Assembly (NCBI GenBank): GCA_963758945.1
Contig: CAVWXY010000006.1
Coordinates: 372,001-436,000 of the forward strand
DNA length: 64,000 nucleotides
Reading direction: 5' to 3'
Source: VAZQ01 sp963758945
Lineage (GTDB): Bacteria; Pseudomonadota; Alphaproteobacteria; Rhizobiales; Xanthobacteraceae
The stretch's first letter is position 1, and the number at the start of each line of letters is the position of its first letter. Of the stretch, positions 44,857-54,275 are shown in pieces. The notes beneath the pieces are model-generated. The model did no database searches, had not been told where the DNA came from, and worked only from the letters and a program-made list of their open reading frames with translations. The translations under genes were made by a program, and so were the position numbers.

Positions 44857-46454
44857 CTCTGCCCGTCATCGAAGGTGAGGCGGAGTAAGCCGAGTTCGCC
44901 CTTGTTGTCGATCTCGAACTGCGCGAAGCCGTTGGGCTCATCGCCCAAGTTCGCAACGATGGGAGCGAAGCGTCCGCGCGGCAGCAGGCGCAAAATGAAG
45001 GCATCGCCGTCCCTGGGATCGAGGGCAAGCTGCGCGCCGGTCTGCGCAAGCTCCAGCACCAGCGCATTCCCCTCCGGCCGCACCGCGGCCTTGCCGAAGA
45101 CCGGACTGACAAAACTGCCGGCAAGCGGTGCGAGCGGCGGAAACGGCCGCGGGTTCGCCGGCTTAGCCAAAGAGCTCCGTTCGGATGCGTATTTGGATTT
45201 TGCCTTCTTCAGAGTGTCCGCCACGTGATCGACCGGGGGGTTATCCAGGAGCCGGTCGAAGGTCCACAGTCCGATGGCATCCGGCAAACCCATGTTCTGC
45301 TGGTTGCTGAGCACGATCACCCCGACATCCCTGTCGAGCGTCATGCCGATAAAGGCGCCGAAGCTGTTGGTGCCGCCGTTGTGCCAAACAACGGTACCGT
45401 TCGGCGTCCGCGCGATGATCCAGCCGAGCGCGTACGACGCCTTGTCGGTGATCGCGACCGTCGGCGTGCGCGTATAGGCGAGGTTTTCCGGCGACACGAG
45501 GCGGCGTCCCTCGAAGCTCCCGCCGCCGAGCTGGAAGCGCAGCCAGCGCGTCATATCGTCGAGCGAGGAATTGATGTTGCCGGCGGCGCCGAAGACGTAG
45601 GGGAATAGCGGCTCGATCGGCACCCCGATCGACCGGTCAGGCGTCCAGCGGGAGCCTTCGGCGTGATCCGCCGCGGCGTCGATCGCCGCGGCGGTGAAGG
45701 TCGTCTCCGTCATGCCCAGCGGGTCGAGCAGCTCGCGCCGTGCGACGGCGTTCCAGTCCGGTGCGCCCTCGACGCTGGCCACGATCCGTGCCGCCAGGAG
45801 ATGGGTGATGTTGGTATAGGCGAAGGTGGAGCGGAAGCTCGACACCGGCTCGACATGCCGCAGGGAGCCGATCAGCGCCGGCTCATCGTAGCCGAGCATT
45901 CCCAGCATATCGTTGACGTAGGGGGGCAGTCCGGAGCGTTGGGCGATCAGATCGAACACGCGAAACTCGCGCGTGACCCAGGCGTCCTTGAGCTGGAAAG
46001 TTGGATGGAGGTCGACCACCCGGTCGTCCCAACGGAACTTGCCGCGATCGGCGGCGATCGCCATGGTCGTGGCGAGAAATGCCTTGGTGGCCGATCCGAT
46101 CTGGAACACGGTGCGGGTATCGACCGGCGCGGTACCGTTCTTGCTGCGCACTCCGAAGCTTTTCGTATAGACGACGCGGTCGCCGCTGACGATGGCGATA
46201 GCGAGCCCCGGCACGTCGAATGCCTTCATGCCGGCGGCGGCATAGCTTTCGAGGTCGGGAATCAAGGCCTGGATACGCGCCTGCATCACCGCCGCGGTTT
46301 CGGACGGTCCTGCTGCCCGCGTCGGCGCAACGACGCTCAGGCATGCGAACGCGGCGATGACCTGGAATATCGCGCGCGCCGCGCGCGGCACGGCGCCCAT
46401 CCGCGCCGCCGAAAGCTTGGACGCGGGATCACGCAGGCTAGAGACGGGGGTCAT
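44835..46454 (-). CDS. Secreted serine hydrolase of the beta-lactamase/esterase (class C-like) family
   Basis: A 539-residue protein. The N-terminus has a hydrophobic signal segment (about 27-48, ending PTRAA). The nucleophile motif SATK is at 121-124 and the second motif YTN at about 213-215. The usual KTG is replaced by HNGG, as in many esterase-like or D-aminopeptidase-like members. A C-terminal beta domain (about 430-539) resembles the DUF3471 extension. It probably acts on periplasmic esters or peptides; a beta-lactam function is not supported by the motifs. Its 3' end overlaps the VOC gene by 22 bp in the convergent direction. Confidence 0.8.
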   Translation of the reverse strand: MTPVSSLRDPASKLSAARMGAVPRAARAIFQVIAAFACLSVVAPTRAAGPSETAAVMQARIQALIPDLESYAAAGMKAFDVPGLAIAIVSGDRVVYTKSFGVRSKNGTAPVDTRTVFQIGSATKAFLATTMAIAADRGKFRWDDRVVDLHPTFQLKDAWVTREFRVFDLIAQRSGLPPYVNDMLGMLGYDEPALIGSLRHVEPVSSFRSTFAYTNITHLLAARIVASVEGAPDWNAVARRELLDPLGMTETTFTAAAIDAAADHAEGSRWTPDRSIGVPIEPLFPYVFGAAGNINSSLDDMTRWLRFQLGGGSFEGRRLVSPENLAYTRTPTVAITDKASYALGWIIARTPNGTVVWHNGGTNSFGAFIGMTLDRDVGVIVLSNQQNMGLPDAIGLWTFDRLLDNPPVDHVADTLKKAKSKYASERSSLAKPANPRPFPPLAPLAGSFVSPVFGKAAVRPEGNALVLELAQTGAQLALDPRDGDAFILRLLPRGRFAPIVANLGDEPNGFAQFEIDNKGELGLLRLTFDDGQSYELRRE

Positions 46455-46622
46455 GGGGTGGAGTTCCTCAGTGGGAGGGATGGCTGCGCTCGAGGCAAGG
46501 TTCCTAGCACAGGAACGGCATCCGAGCCCTCGCCCTCGGGGCTCGGCAGGCTCGCCGCCCTCGGCGGCGACGCGATGGGAACCCGCGCGCTTGACCGTCA
46601 GCCCTGGAGAGAGAGATTCGGC

Positions 46623-47781
46623 TTATTGCAACGTCGCGAGCGCGATCCACTCGGTGACCGCCCGCAGAGCGGCCTCGCGGCTGGCGTTCTCTCGATTCGC
46701 CTCGAACACTGCGAGCTGGGCGTCGGCGGAGGTGCCGCCATCGACGATGGCGCGGCAGTGGTTGACCTCGGTGGTGCAGCCGAGCGCCGCGGCATCCGCT
46801 GCGGTGTCGGCGATCGTGCGCTCGAGCATCTCCGCCACAGTCACCGCGCCCTCCTCGGCGACGAAGGTGCCGTGCACGCCGTAGCGCTGCGCGCGCCACT
46901 TGTTCTCGATGATGATCGCGCGAGCGACCGCATCGAGATCGCAATTGCGCCGGCGGTCGACATAGAGATGGCGCGCCAAGGTGCGATAAAGCGCGGCGAT
47001 GGCGATCGCGTCGTCGACGAGCGTGCAGCGAATCAGGTGCGCGCAACTCCAGCGTCGGATTTGCGAGCGAGGGCCGGATGGCCCACCAGATATAGCTTGA
47101 GTTCTCGATCACGCCGGCGCGCGTCAGCGCGGCCACATAGGCGTCGAACTCTGCTCGCGTGCGAAACAGCTCCGGCACCCCGGTGCGCGGCAGCTCGTCA
47201 TAGGCGGCGAGCCGGTAGCCCTTGAGGCCGGTTCGCCGTGCCTGCCAGAACGGCGACGAGGTCGAGAGCGCCAGCAGCAGCGGCAGATAGGGCAGGACCC
47301 GATACATGACGTCGACGCGTGCATCCGGGTCCGGCAGCTCGACATGCACGTGCAGCCCGCACAGGAGATCGCGCTGGCCGATCATCTGCAGGTCCTGCAT
47401 GACCGTGTCGTAGCGCTCCTTTGCGGTCTGCTGGGCCTCGCGCCAGAACGCAGTCGGATGCGTGCCGGCCGCCAGAATGGCGAGGCCGTGATCGGCGGCC
47501 ACCGCGGCGACGGTTCGCCGCAGGTCGCGCAGCTCGGCGCGGGCGGCGGCCATGTCCTCATGGGGCGAAGAGGTCACCTCGATCTGCGGCTGCAGGAATT
47601 CGGTCGAGGCCCGGCCATCGGTTGCCGCTCTGGCCGCTTCGAAGAACGCAGCGGGCACATCGCCCGGCATGAGCTTCGTGGCGGCATCGACGAGGAAATA
47701 CTCCTCTTCGATACCGACCGTGAACGCGCCGGCCATCGGGAGCCCTTGCTTCTCGGATCGTGTGGCGGTGGCGTAATCCAT
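46623..47781 (-). pseudogene. Carboxylate-amine ligase (YbdK / glutamate-cysteine-ligase type 2) with a one-base frameshift
   Basis: The N-terminal 250 codons encode a YbdK-type ligase: AFTVGIEEEYFLVD, QPQIEVTSSPHEDM, LCGLHVHVELPD, YLPLLLALSTSSPFW and PTLELRAPDS. At about 47028 one extra base throws the frame into an Arg-rich stretch. The other frame restores CTLVDDAIAIAALYRTLARHLYV and continues IIENKWRAQRYGVHGTFV to a stop at 46623, the normal C-terminus. The shifted frame runs on to a stop at 46504. It is either a recent pseudogene or a sequencing indel; the rest of the coding sequence is well preserved. The family forms gamma-glutamyl-like amides; the substrate is unproven. Confidence 0.8.
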
Positions 47782-48052
47782 TGCGCTAACCCAGGCCGCG
47801 TTGCAAACGCTTCCGATCTTGTTGTCGAGGTGCGTCCTCTCTTCCGACGTAATCGAAGGGCTATCGCGGCCGGCGTGCCGCCGGAACGGTCAAGGGGCGC
47901 GCATTTCGCCGCGAAGCGCGCTGGCGGTAGTCAGCAGCGGTCGACATGGTTTGCACCAATGGCACGAGAGACGGCGCAATAACGCCGTCGGTAACCCGAA
48001 GTTCCGCCGTTAAAATTAAAGGTTCACCAGAGACTTGACGGCGATGTCCGGC

Positions 48053-48880
48053 TCAATGCGACATCAGCACCGGCACGGTCATTTCGGCCAGAATCCCGCG
48101 CGTGACGCCGCCCAGCACGAATTCCCGCAGCCGCGAGTGCCCGTAGCCTCCCATCACAATGAAATCGGCTCCGCTGTCGGCAGCGTAGGACAGGAGCACG
48201 TCTTCGATCGGGATGTCGCCTTTGGTCAGGCTCTTGACGTTGGCCGTCACACCGTGGCGGGCAAGATGGTCGCTCAGCTTGGCACCGGGGGTCTCGTCCT
48301 CCTTTCGCGCCTCGGCGACCATGACGATGTCGACCGCCTTGGCGCGTTCGAGGAAGGGCATGGCGTCGGCCACGGCGCGCGCGGCGGTGCGCCCGCCGTC
48401 CCAGCATGCGAGCACGCGCTCGAGGGTGAGTCCGCGGTTCTGGATGTAAGGCACGACGATGACGGGACGCCCGGATTCGAACAACGCACCCTCGATCATC
48501 AGTGTATCGGTGGCGCCTTGGTCGCGTTGCGCTTGACCGACGACCGAGACGTCGAAACGCCGTGCGATCTGCGCGAACAGCGTGGGGGCGCCGCCGAAGG
48601 TCGCATCGACCATGCGCGTGTCTCCTGCAACCCCCGCCTTCTTGACGGCTGCTTCGAACCGGCTGATGGCGTCGCTGGCGAGCTTGGTGTTTTCCTCGCG
48701 TTGCAGCTCGATCAAATCGACCGGAACGCCGCCGAGCGCACCGTCGGGGATCACCGGCTCGTAGAGGAAAGAGATGCCGGTGACGTGCGCCCCGAATGCG
48801 GCGCCGACCGAGGCGGCGTATTCGGCCGCGAAATCCTGTGGCCCCCGGCCTGAGAGGTTGACGACGACATCTTTGAGCAT
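48053..48880 (-). CDS. Universal stress protein (UspA-like, tandem-size)
   Basis: A 275-residue protein, about twice the length of a single UspA. The N-terminus MLKDVVVNLSGRG starts a first domain. The C-terminal domain has the ATP-binding pattern G-x2-G-x9-G-G-V-T in MGGYGHSRLREFVLGGVTRG followed by VPVLMSH. USPs bind nucleotides and support survival in stress; the exact target is unknown. The ATG at 48880 has a strong GAGGAGG Shine-Dalgarno; the frame is open further upstream but that part is Arg-rich and lacks features. No signal peptide. Confidence 0.88.
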   Translation of the reverse strand: MLKDVVVNLSGRGPQDFAAEYAASVGAAFGAHVTGISFLYEPVIPDGALGGVPVDLIELQREENTKLASDAISRFEAAVKKAGVAGDTRMVDATFGGAPTLFAQIARRFDVSVVGQAQRDQGATDTLMIEGALFESGRPVIVVPYIQNRGLTLERVLACWDGGRTAARAVADAMPFLERAKAVDIVMVAEARKEDETPGAKLSDHLARHGVTANVKSLTKGDIPIEDVLLSYAADSGADFIVMGGYGHSRLREFVLGGVTRGILAEMTVPVLMSH

Positions 48881-49086
48881 AGCTCGACCTCCTCGTGACC
48901 GACGGGCCTGCGGCAGCCGCTCGACATCAAGCGCGCCGACGGGTCGACGCAGTCTACGCAGGGTGGGCCGCGTTGCAATGCGCGACGCGCCACGCCCTTC
49001 GCGCCTGCTGCCGGCCAGCGCCGCGGCTTGCCTCGACCTGATCAGGGCGCGGGCTTGGGGCAACGGCATGCGGCCGTCACTGGTCT

Positions 49087-49473
49087 CTATTTCTTCTGAC
49101 CGTCCGGGCCGAATTGCTCAAGGTAAGCCCAGAGGTCTCCGATGTCCTTATCGTTCTTGATACCGACGAACGCCATGCGGGTGCCGGGCATCTCTTGCAT
49201 CGGAGCGTGGATATATTTGACGAATGCGTCATGGTTCCAGGTGATGCCGGAATTCTTGTTGGCGGGCGAATAGTTGAACCCCTCATAGCTGCCCGACTTG
49301 CGCCCGTCGATGCCGTTGAGCGGCGGTCCGAGCTTGACTTTGGCGCCCGGCCCGATGTCGTGGCACGGCGAGCACAACCGCTTGAATACCTGCTCGCCGG
49401 CGGCGGCATCCTGCGCGACCGTCGGTCCGGTAGAGGCTGCAACAGCGATCACAGCAATCACCAACGTCCTCAT
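49087..49473 (-). CDS. Class I c-type cytochrome (c2-like), periplasmic
   Basis: A 128-residue protein with a signal peptide (about 1-20, ending TVA-Q). The haem motif CSPCH is at 34-38 and the axial Met is in MPGTRMAFVG near the C-terminal third. LGPPLNGIDGRKSGS and NYSPANKNSGITWN match the mitochondrial-type c / c2 family. It carries electrons in the periplasm between the cytochrome bc1 complex and oxidases or dehydrogenases. It is divergent from glcD with 305 bp between them, so a link with glycolate oxidation is possible but unproven. Confidence 0.9.
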   Translation of the reverse strand: MRTLVIAVIAVAASTGPTVAQDAAAGEQVFKRLCSPCHDIGPGAKVKLGPPLNGIDGRKSGSYEGFNYSPANKNSGITWNHDAFVKYIHAPMQEMPGTRMAFVGIKNDKDIGDLWAYLEQFGPDGQKK

Positions 49474-49778
49474 CCTTTTCTCCTCTTACTCACTCCCTGG
49501 ATGCCGCGCCGGCCGCCCGCGGCGTCACCCGAGATCGGATCGTGAATGCGCAGATCGGCCGGGTCCCCGATTTGCGAAGCAATCGCCGCGCTGTTCGAAT
49601 GGCGTCAAGCGTCGGCGGTGTCAACGGCTCGAGGCGCGATTTGTCGCTGCCCCGCGGCGGGTCCGGCTTTTTTCGCAAGGATCGCGCGATTTCATGCCGG
49701 GTTGGCGTTATAACCAAAGCGTTACCGAAGGAGCCCGTTCGGCCTGATCGGCCGCCATCGGCTCGAGGAAGCTTGCAA
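49474..49778. other. Divergent intergenic region between cytochrome c and glcD
   Basis: A 305-bp gap with no recognised gene. It should hold both divergent promoters. A TATAAC at about 49708-49713, 66 bp upstream of glcD, could be a -10, but no matching -35 is clear. Confidence 0.35.
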
Positions 49779-51272
49779 ATGTCGGTGGCAATGCCCGCTC
49801 CGGATGCAGCCGTGCTCGACCGCCGCGACCGTATCGTGGCGGCGCTCGCAGCCATCGTGCCGGGCGAGGGCGTCATCGCCGCCGAGCGGGAGATGCGGCC
49901 CTACGAGTTCGATGGGCTTACCGCCTATCGGCAACTTCCTATGGTCGTCGTGCTCCCCGAAACCACGCGGCAGGTGAGCCGAGTGCTCGAGTTCTGCCAC
50001 CGCGAAGGCATCAAGGTCGTGCCGCGCGGGGCCGGCACCTCGCTCTCAGGCGGCGCGCTGCCACTGGCCGACGGCGTTCTGCTCGGGATGGCCAAGTTCA
50101 ACCGCATCCGCGAGGTCGACTTTGCCAACCGTGTCGCCGTCGTAGAACCGGGCGTGACCAACCTGGCCGTGACGGAAGCGGTTGAGCACGCGGGGTTCTA
50201 TTACGCGCCCGATCCCTCGTCGCAGATCGCCTGCACGATCGGCGGGAACGTGGCGGAGAATTCCGGCGGGGTGCACTGCCTCAAATACGGCATGACCACG
50301 AATAACCTGCTGGGCTGTGAAATTGTGCTGATGACGGGCGAGGTCGTCCGCGTCGGCGGCAAGCACCTCGATGCCGGCGGCTACGATCTGCTCGGCGTCA
50401 TCACCGGGTCGGAGGGCCTTCTCGGCGTCGTTACCGAGGTCACCGTGCGGCTCCTAAGGAAGCCGGAATGCGCGCGCGCCGTGCTGGTCGGCTTTGCCTC
50501 GTCCGAGGATGCCGGCGAATGCGTAAGCAGGATCATCGGCGCGGGCATCATCCCGGGCGGCATGGAGATGATGGATGCCCCGGCGATCCGTGCGGTCGAG
50601 GAGTTCGTGCATGCGGGATATCCGCTCGATGTCGAGGCGCTGTTGATCGTGGAGCTCGACGGTCCGCGTGCCGAGGTCGATCACCTCATTGCGCGGGTCG
50701 AGACGATCGCCCGGTCCTGTCGCGCCACGACCTGCCGCGTCTCCGCTTCCGAGGAGGAGCGGCTCCTGTTCTGGGCCGGCCGCAAGGCAGCCTTCCCGGC
50801 AGTCGGTCGCATCTCGCCCGACTACTATTGCATGGACGGCACGATCCCCCGGGCGCGCCTGCCGCAGGTGCTGAGGCGCATGCGCGAATTGTCCGCAAGC
50901 TACGGGCTCGCCGTGGCCAACGTCTTCCATGCCGGCGACGGCAATCTCCACCCGCTCATTCTCTACGACGCCAACAAGCCGGGCGAACTGGAGAAGACCG
51001 AGGCATTCGGCGCCGAGATCCTCAAGCTTTGCGTCGAGGTGGGCGGCGTGCTCACTGGCGAGCACGGCGTCGGGGTCGAGAAGCGTGACCTGATGCCGGC
51101 GATGTTCTCCCAGGCCGATCTGGAGCAGCAGCAGCGGCTCAAATGCGCTTTCGACGAGCGCGGCCTGCTCAATCCCGGCAAGGTGTTTCCGACCCTGCAC
51201 CGTTGCGCTGAGCTGTCCCGCATGCATGTCCACGCCGGGCGGGTGCCGTTTCCGGACATTCCACGGTTCTAA
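49779..51272 (+). CDS. glcD: Glycolate oxidase subunit GlcD (FAD-linked)
   Basis: A 497-residue FAD-linked oxidase. The PCMH-type FAD-binding domain shows VVPRGAGTSLSGGALPLADGV and CTIGGNVAENSGGVHCLKYG. The C-terminal cap holds FHAGDGNLHPLILYD, GGVLTGEHGVGVEKRDLM and FDERGLLNPGKVFP. GlcD is the catalytic subunit that oxidises glycolate (or D-lactate) to glyoxylate (or pyruvate) and passes electrons to GlcF. The ATG at 49779 starts a normal-length protein; the open frame upstream is not conserved. glcE follows after 26 bp. Confidence 0.95.
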   Translation: MSVAMPAPDAAVLDRRDRIVAALAAIVPGEGVIAAEREMRPYEFDGLTAYRQLPMVVVLPETTRQVSRVLEFCHREGIKVVPRGAGTSLSGGALPLADGVLLGMAKFNRIREVDFANRVAVVEPGVTNLAVTEAVEHAGFYYAPDPSSQIACTIGGNVAENSGGVHCLKYGMTTNNLLGCEIVLMTGEVVRVGGKHLDAGGYDLLGVITGSEGLLGVVTEVTVRLLRKPECARAVLVGFASSEDAGECVSRIIGAGIIPGGMEMMDAPAIRAVEEFVHAGYPLDVEALLIVELDGPRAEVDHLIARVETIARSCRATTCRVSASEEERLLFWAGRKAAFPAVGRISPDYYCMDGTIPRARLPQVLRRMRELSASYGLAVANVFHAGDGNLHPLILYDANKPGELEKTEAFGAEILKLCVEVGGVLTGEHGVGVEKRDLMPAMFSQADLEQQQRLKCAFDERGLLNPGKVFPTLHRCAELSRMHVHAGRVPFPDIPRF

Positions 51273-51298
51273 GACGGAGAGCGGAGCTCATCAGGGCT

Positions 51299-52552
51299 AT
51301 GGCCGATTCTCTCCGGGCCCGCGATGCCAAGGACGTCGAGGCGGCGGTGCAATGGCTCCTAACCGAGGGCAAGGCGGCAGAGCTCGTGGGCCACGGTTCC
51401 AAGCGCGCCATCGGCCGCCCGGCGCAGACCGATCTGACGATCGATCTCTCCGCGCTCAGCGGCGTCACCCTCTACGAGCCCGAGGAGCTCGTCCTATCCG
51501 CGCAGGCCGGCACACCGCTCGCCGAGATCGAAGCGCTCGTCGCCGGCAAAGGCCAGCAACTGGCCTTCGAGCCGATGGATTGCACCGCCATCCTGGGCGG
51601 CGTAACCGGGCGCGGCACGATCGGCGGCGCCGTGGCGGCCAACCTGTCCGGGCCGCGCCGGCTGCGGGCAGGGGCGGCGCGCGACCATTTGCTCGGCTTC
51701 GCCGCAGTGTCCGGCCGCGGGGAGGCCTTCAAGTCCGGCGGCCGAGTGGTGAAAAATGTCACCGGTTACGATCTCTGCAAGCTGATGGCGGGCTCCTGGG
51801 GAACGCTCGCGGCGATGACGGAAGTCACGCTCAAGGCGCTGCCCGCGCCGGAGGCCGAGGAGACGGTGTTGATTCGCGGCCTTGGCGAAGCCGAGGCGAT
51901 CGCGGCGATGACGGGCGCGATGGCGGCTCCCTGCGATGTTTCGGGCGCGGCGCACCTGCCGGCGGGGGTGGCCGCGCGTCTGCCCGTTGGGGAGGCCGCG
52001 GGCGCCGGCGCTGCCATCACTGCCCTGCGGCTCGAAGGTTTTGCGCCGTCGGTCACCCATCGCCGGCACCTCGTCGAGACGCTGGCGAAGCCCTTCGGCG
52101 AGCTGCTGTCGGTCGAGGCGCCGGTGTCGCGCGCGTTCTGGCGAGCGGTACGCGACGTCACGCCCTTTGCGAGCCGTCCGACCTCCCCTTCGCAGGCGAA
52201 GGTAAAGGACGAGCGGTCGCTCTGGCGCATCTCGACAACGCCGAGCCGCGGCGCAGAGCTCGGCGCAATGATCGCGGCGCGGACGCAGGCGCAGTTGTTC
52301 TACGATTGGGCCGGCGGCCTGATCTGGCTCGCGGTCGAGGCAGGCGACGATGCCGGGGCGGCGCTCGTGCGCGCGGCCGTGGCCACCACCGGGGGGCATG
52401 CGACCTTGATTCGCGCGCCGGCTGCCGCGCGCGCAGCGGTCGGCGTGTTCGCGCCCCAGGATGCTGCCGTTGCCGCATTGACGAGGCGGATCAAGGCGAG
52501 CTTCGATCCGCGCGGCGTGCTCAATCCGGGGCGGATGTGGGCCGGGGTCTAG
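51299..52552 (+). CDS. glcE: Glycolate oxidase subunit GlcE (FAD-binding)
   Basis: A 417-residue FAD-binding subunit. It has the PCMH FAD motifs in shorter form: ELVGHGSKRAIGRP, QQLAFEPMDCTAILGG, and GTIGGAVAANLSGPRRLRAGAARDHLLG, then KSGGRVVKNVTGYDLCKLMAGSWG. It ends with the family tail IKASFDPRGVLNPGRM. GlcE assembles with GlcD and GlcF. It lies 26 bp after glcD and 31 bp before glcF in one operon. Confidence 0.93.
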   Translation: MADSLRARDAKDVEAAVQWLLTEGKAAELVGHGSKRAIGRPAQTDLTIDLSALSGVTLYEPEELVLSAQAGTPLAEIEALVAGKGQQLAFEPMDCTAILGGVTGRGTIGGAVAANLSGPRRLRAGAARDHLLGFAAVSGRGEAFKSGGRVVKNVTGYDLCKLMAGSWGTLAAMTEVTLKALPAPEAEETVLIRGLGEAEAIAAMTGAMAAPCDVSGAAHLPAGVAARLPVGEAAGAGAAITALRLEGFAPSVTHRRHLVETLAKPFGELLSVEAPVSRAFWRAVRDVTPFASRPTSPSQAKVKDERSLWRISTTPSRGAELGAMIAARTQAQLFYDWAGGLIWLAVEAGDDAGAALVRAAVATTGGHATLIRAPAAARAAVGVFAPQDAAVAALTRRIKASFDPRGVLNPGRMWAGV

Positions 52553-52583
52553 CCGGGAGCCGAAGAGCGAATACGTTCGACTG

Positions 52584-53927
52584 ATGCAGACCTCCTTTAC
52601 CCTCGCCCAGCTCGCCGACCCGAACACGGCGGAATCGGAGCGCATCCTGCGCAGCTGCGTGCATTGCGGCTTCTGCACCGCGACCTGCCCGACCTATGTG
52701 CTGCTGGGGGACGAGCTCGATTCGCCGCGCGGGCGCATCTACCTGATCAAGGACATGCTGGAGAACGATCGCCCCGCGACCGCCGAGGTGGTCAAGCATA
52801 TCGACCGGTGCCTGTCCTGCTTGGCCTGCATGACCACCTGCCCCTCGGGCGTGAATTACATGCATCTCGTCGACCACGCCCGCGTTCATATTGACCGGAC
52901 CTACGCGCGTCCGCTTGTCGAGCGCGCACTGCGTGCGCTGCTCGCCCGGGTGCTGCCGCACAACGGCCGCTTCCGCGGCGCGCTGGCCGCCGGCCGGTTG
53001 GCGCGGCCCTTCGCCGGGATCTTCACCGCGATCGGGCTCGAGCCGGTTGCCGCCATGCTGCGCTTGGCCCCCGCCCGTCCGTCACGGCCGTTCGGGGGGG
53101 CGGGGCAACGGCTGTTCCCAGCGACCGGGCCGCGCCGCGGTCGGGTGGCCCTGCTTGCCGGCTGCGTCGGCCCGGTCCTAGCTCCTTCGATCACTGCCGC
53201 GGCGGTCCGCCTCCTCACCCGCCACGGCATCGAGGTGGTGGTGGCGGATGCAGGCTGCTGTGGCTCCCTCGTCCACCACCTGGGTCGCGAGCGCGAAGCC
53301 CTGGCTGCCGCGCGCCGCCAGATCGACGCCTGGACCGCCGAGATCGAGGGTCCGGGGCTCGACGCGATCCTGGTCACGGCGTCGGGTTGCGGCACGACGA
53401 TCAAGGACTACCGATTCGCGCTGCGCACCGATCGGGCCTATGCCGAGAAGGCTGCACGTGTGTCGCGGCTGGCGATGGATATCAGCGAGTATCTCGACGG
53501 ACTCGAACTATCGTCCGTGCGCGGCGCCACGGGCCTTATCGTCGCTTATCACTCGGCCTGTTCGTTGCAGCATGGTCAGAAAATCACACGCGCGCCGAAA
53601 GAATTGCTTTGCAAGATCGGATTCGTAGTGAAAGATGTGGCGGAAGGACATCTCTGCTGTGGTTCGGCCGGCACTTACAACATTCTCCAGCCGGAGCTTG
53701 CGAGGAGGTTGCGCGAGCGCAAAGTCGCGAATATCCAAAAGCTAGCGCCCGATGTGATCGCCGCCGGCAATATCGGCTGCATGATGCAGATCGCCGCGGG
53801 CACGGTGATCCCGGTCGTCCACACCGTCGAACTGATCGATTGGGCGACCGGTGGCCCCGCACCCGGGGCGCTCGCCGGGAGGGGGGTGGCCGGCGCGACG
53901 GGTGAGACCGTCACGGTGGCGATGTGA
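52584..53927 (+). CDS. glcF: Glycolate oxidase iron-sulfur subunit GlcF
   Basis: A 447-residue protein with two ferredoxin-type 4Fe-4S sites: CVHCGFCTATCP (Cys 25, 28, 31, 35) and CLSCLACMTTCP (Cys 76, 79, 82, 86). Two CCG domains follow, seen as ADAGCCGSLVHHLG and GHLCCGSAGTYNILQPELA. It relays electrons from the flavin subunits to the respiratory chain at the inner-membrane face. It is the last gene of glcDEF. The frame of the lysine-rich protein begins just after it. Confidence 0.95.
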   Translation: MQTSFTLAQLADPNTAESERILRSCVHCGFCTATCPTYVLLGDELDSPRGRIYLIKDMLENDRPATAEVVKHIDRCLSCLACMTTCPSGVNYMHLVDHARVHIDRTYARPLVERALRALLARVLPHNGRFRGALAAGRLARPFAGIFTAIGLEPVAAMLRLAPARPSRPFGGAGQRLFPATGPRRGRVALLAGCVGPVLAPSITAAAVRLLTRHGIEVVVADAGCCGSLVHHLGREREALAAARRQIDAWTAEIEGPGLDAILVTASGCGTTIKDYRFALRTDRAYAEKAARVSRLAMDISEYLDGLELSSVRGATGLIVAYHSACSLQHGQKITRAPKELLCKIGFVVKDVAEGHLCCGSAGTYNILQPELARRLRERKVANIQKLAPDVIAAGNIGCMMQIAAGTVIPVVHTVELIDWATGGPAPGALAGRGVAGATGETVTVAM

Positions 53928-53980
53928 CAGTGGCGTCGTCGAGTCCTCAAGACCTGAGCCGCAACGATCGGGAGGCGATC

Positions 53981-54222
53981 ATGGCGAAGAAAGCGAAGAA
54001 AGCGAAGTCGAAGACCAAGAAAGCAAAGAAGAAGGCCGCCCCGGCCCGCAAGAAGAAGGGCGTAGTGGCGAAAAAGAAGAGCCCCGCCAAGAAGGTTGCC
54101 AAGAAGAAGGCGGCCCCGAAGAAAGCGGCGCGCCGAAGCCGGCGCCCGCCCCGGCGGCGCCCATGTATCAACCCTCGCCGCCCACAGGCGGCGGCGGTCC
54201 GGAGGGCGGCGGCTCCACGTAA
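53981..54222 (+). CDS. Small lysine-rich histone H1-like protein (probable frameshift)
   Basis: From the ATG at 53981 the first 49 codons give a Lys/Ala-rich tail (repeats of AKKAK, KKKAAP, KKSPAKKVAKKK) of the type that binds nucleic acid. At about 54130 the same frame turns Arg-rich and runs to a stop at 54358, through a terminator hairpin. The neighbouring frame instead gives a natural-looking tail, PKPAPAPAAPMYQPSPPTGG, ending at 54222, 20 bp before that hairpin. A CG dinucleotide repeat in GCGGCGCGCC marks the likely shift. Comparable small Lys-rich proteins with Pro/Gly tails occur in Bradyrhizobium relatives. The function is inferred from composition only. Confidence 0.65.
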
Positions 54223-54242
54223 GCCGCCCCACACCCTCGCAG

Positions 54243-54275
54243 GGCCCGCGCTCCGGGAGCGCGGGCCTTCGTGTT
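54243..54275 (+). terminator. Terminator after the lysine-rich gene
   Basis: A perfect 10-bp stem (GGCCCGCGCT / AGCGCGGGCC) with a five-base loop is followed by TTCGTGTTT. It begins 20 bp after the stop at 54222, which supports that stop as the real end of the lysine-rich gene. Confidence 0.7.

Noticed and set aside
44835..46454. True beta-lactamase
   Set aside because: SxxK and YxN are present, but KTG is replaced by HNGG and a C-terminal beta domain is added, as in esterase-like relatives.
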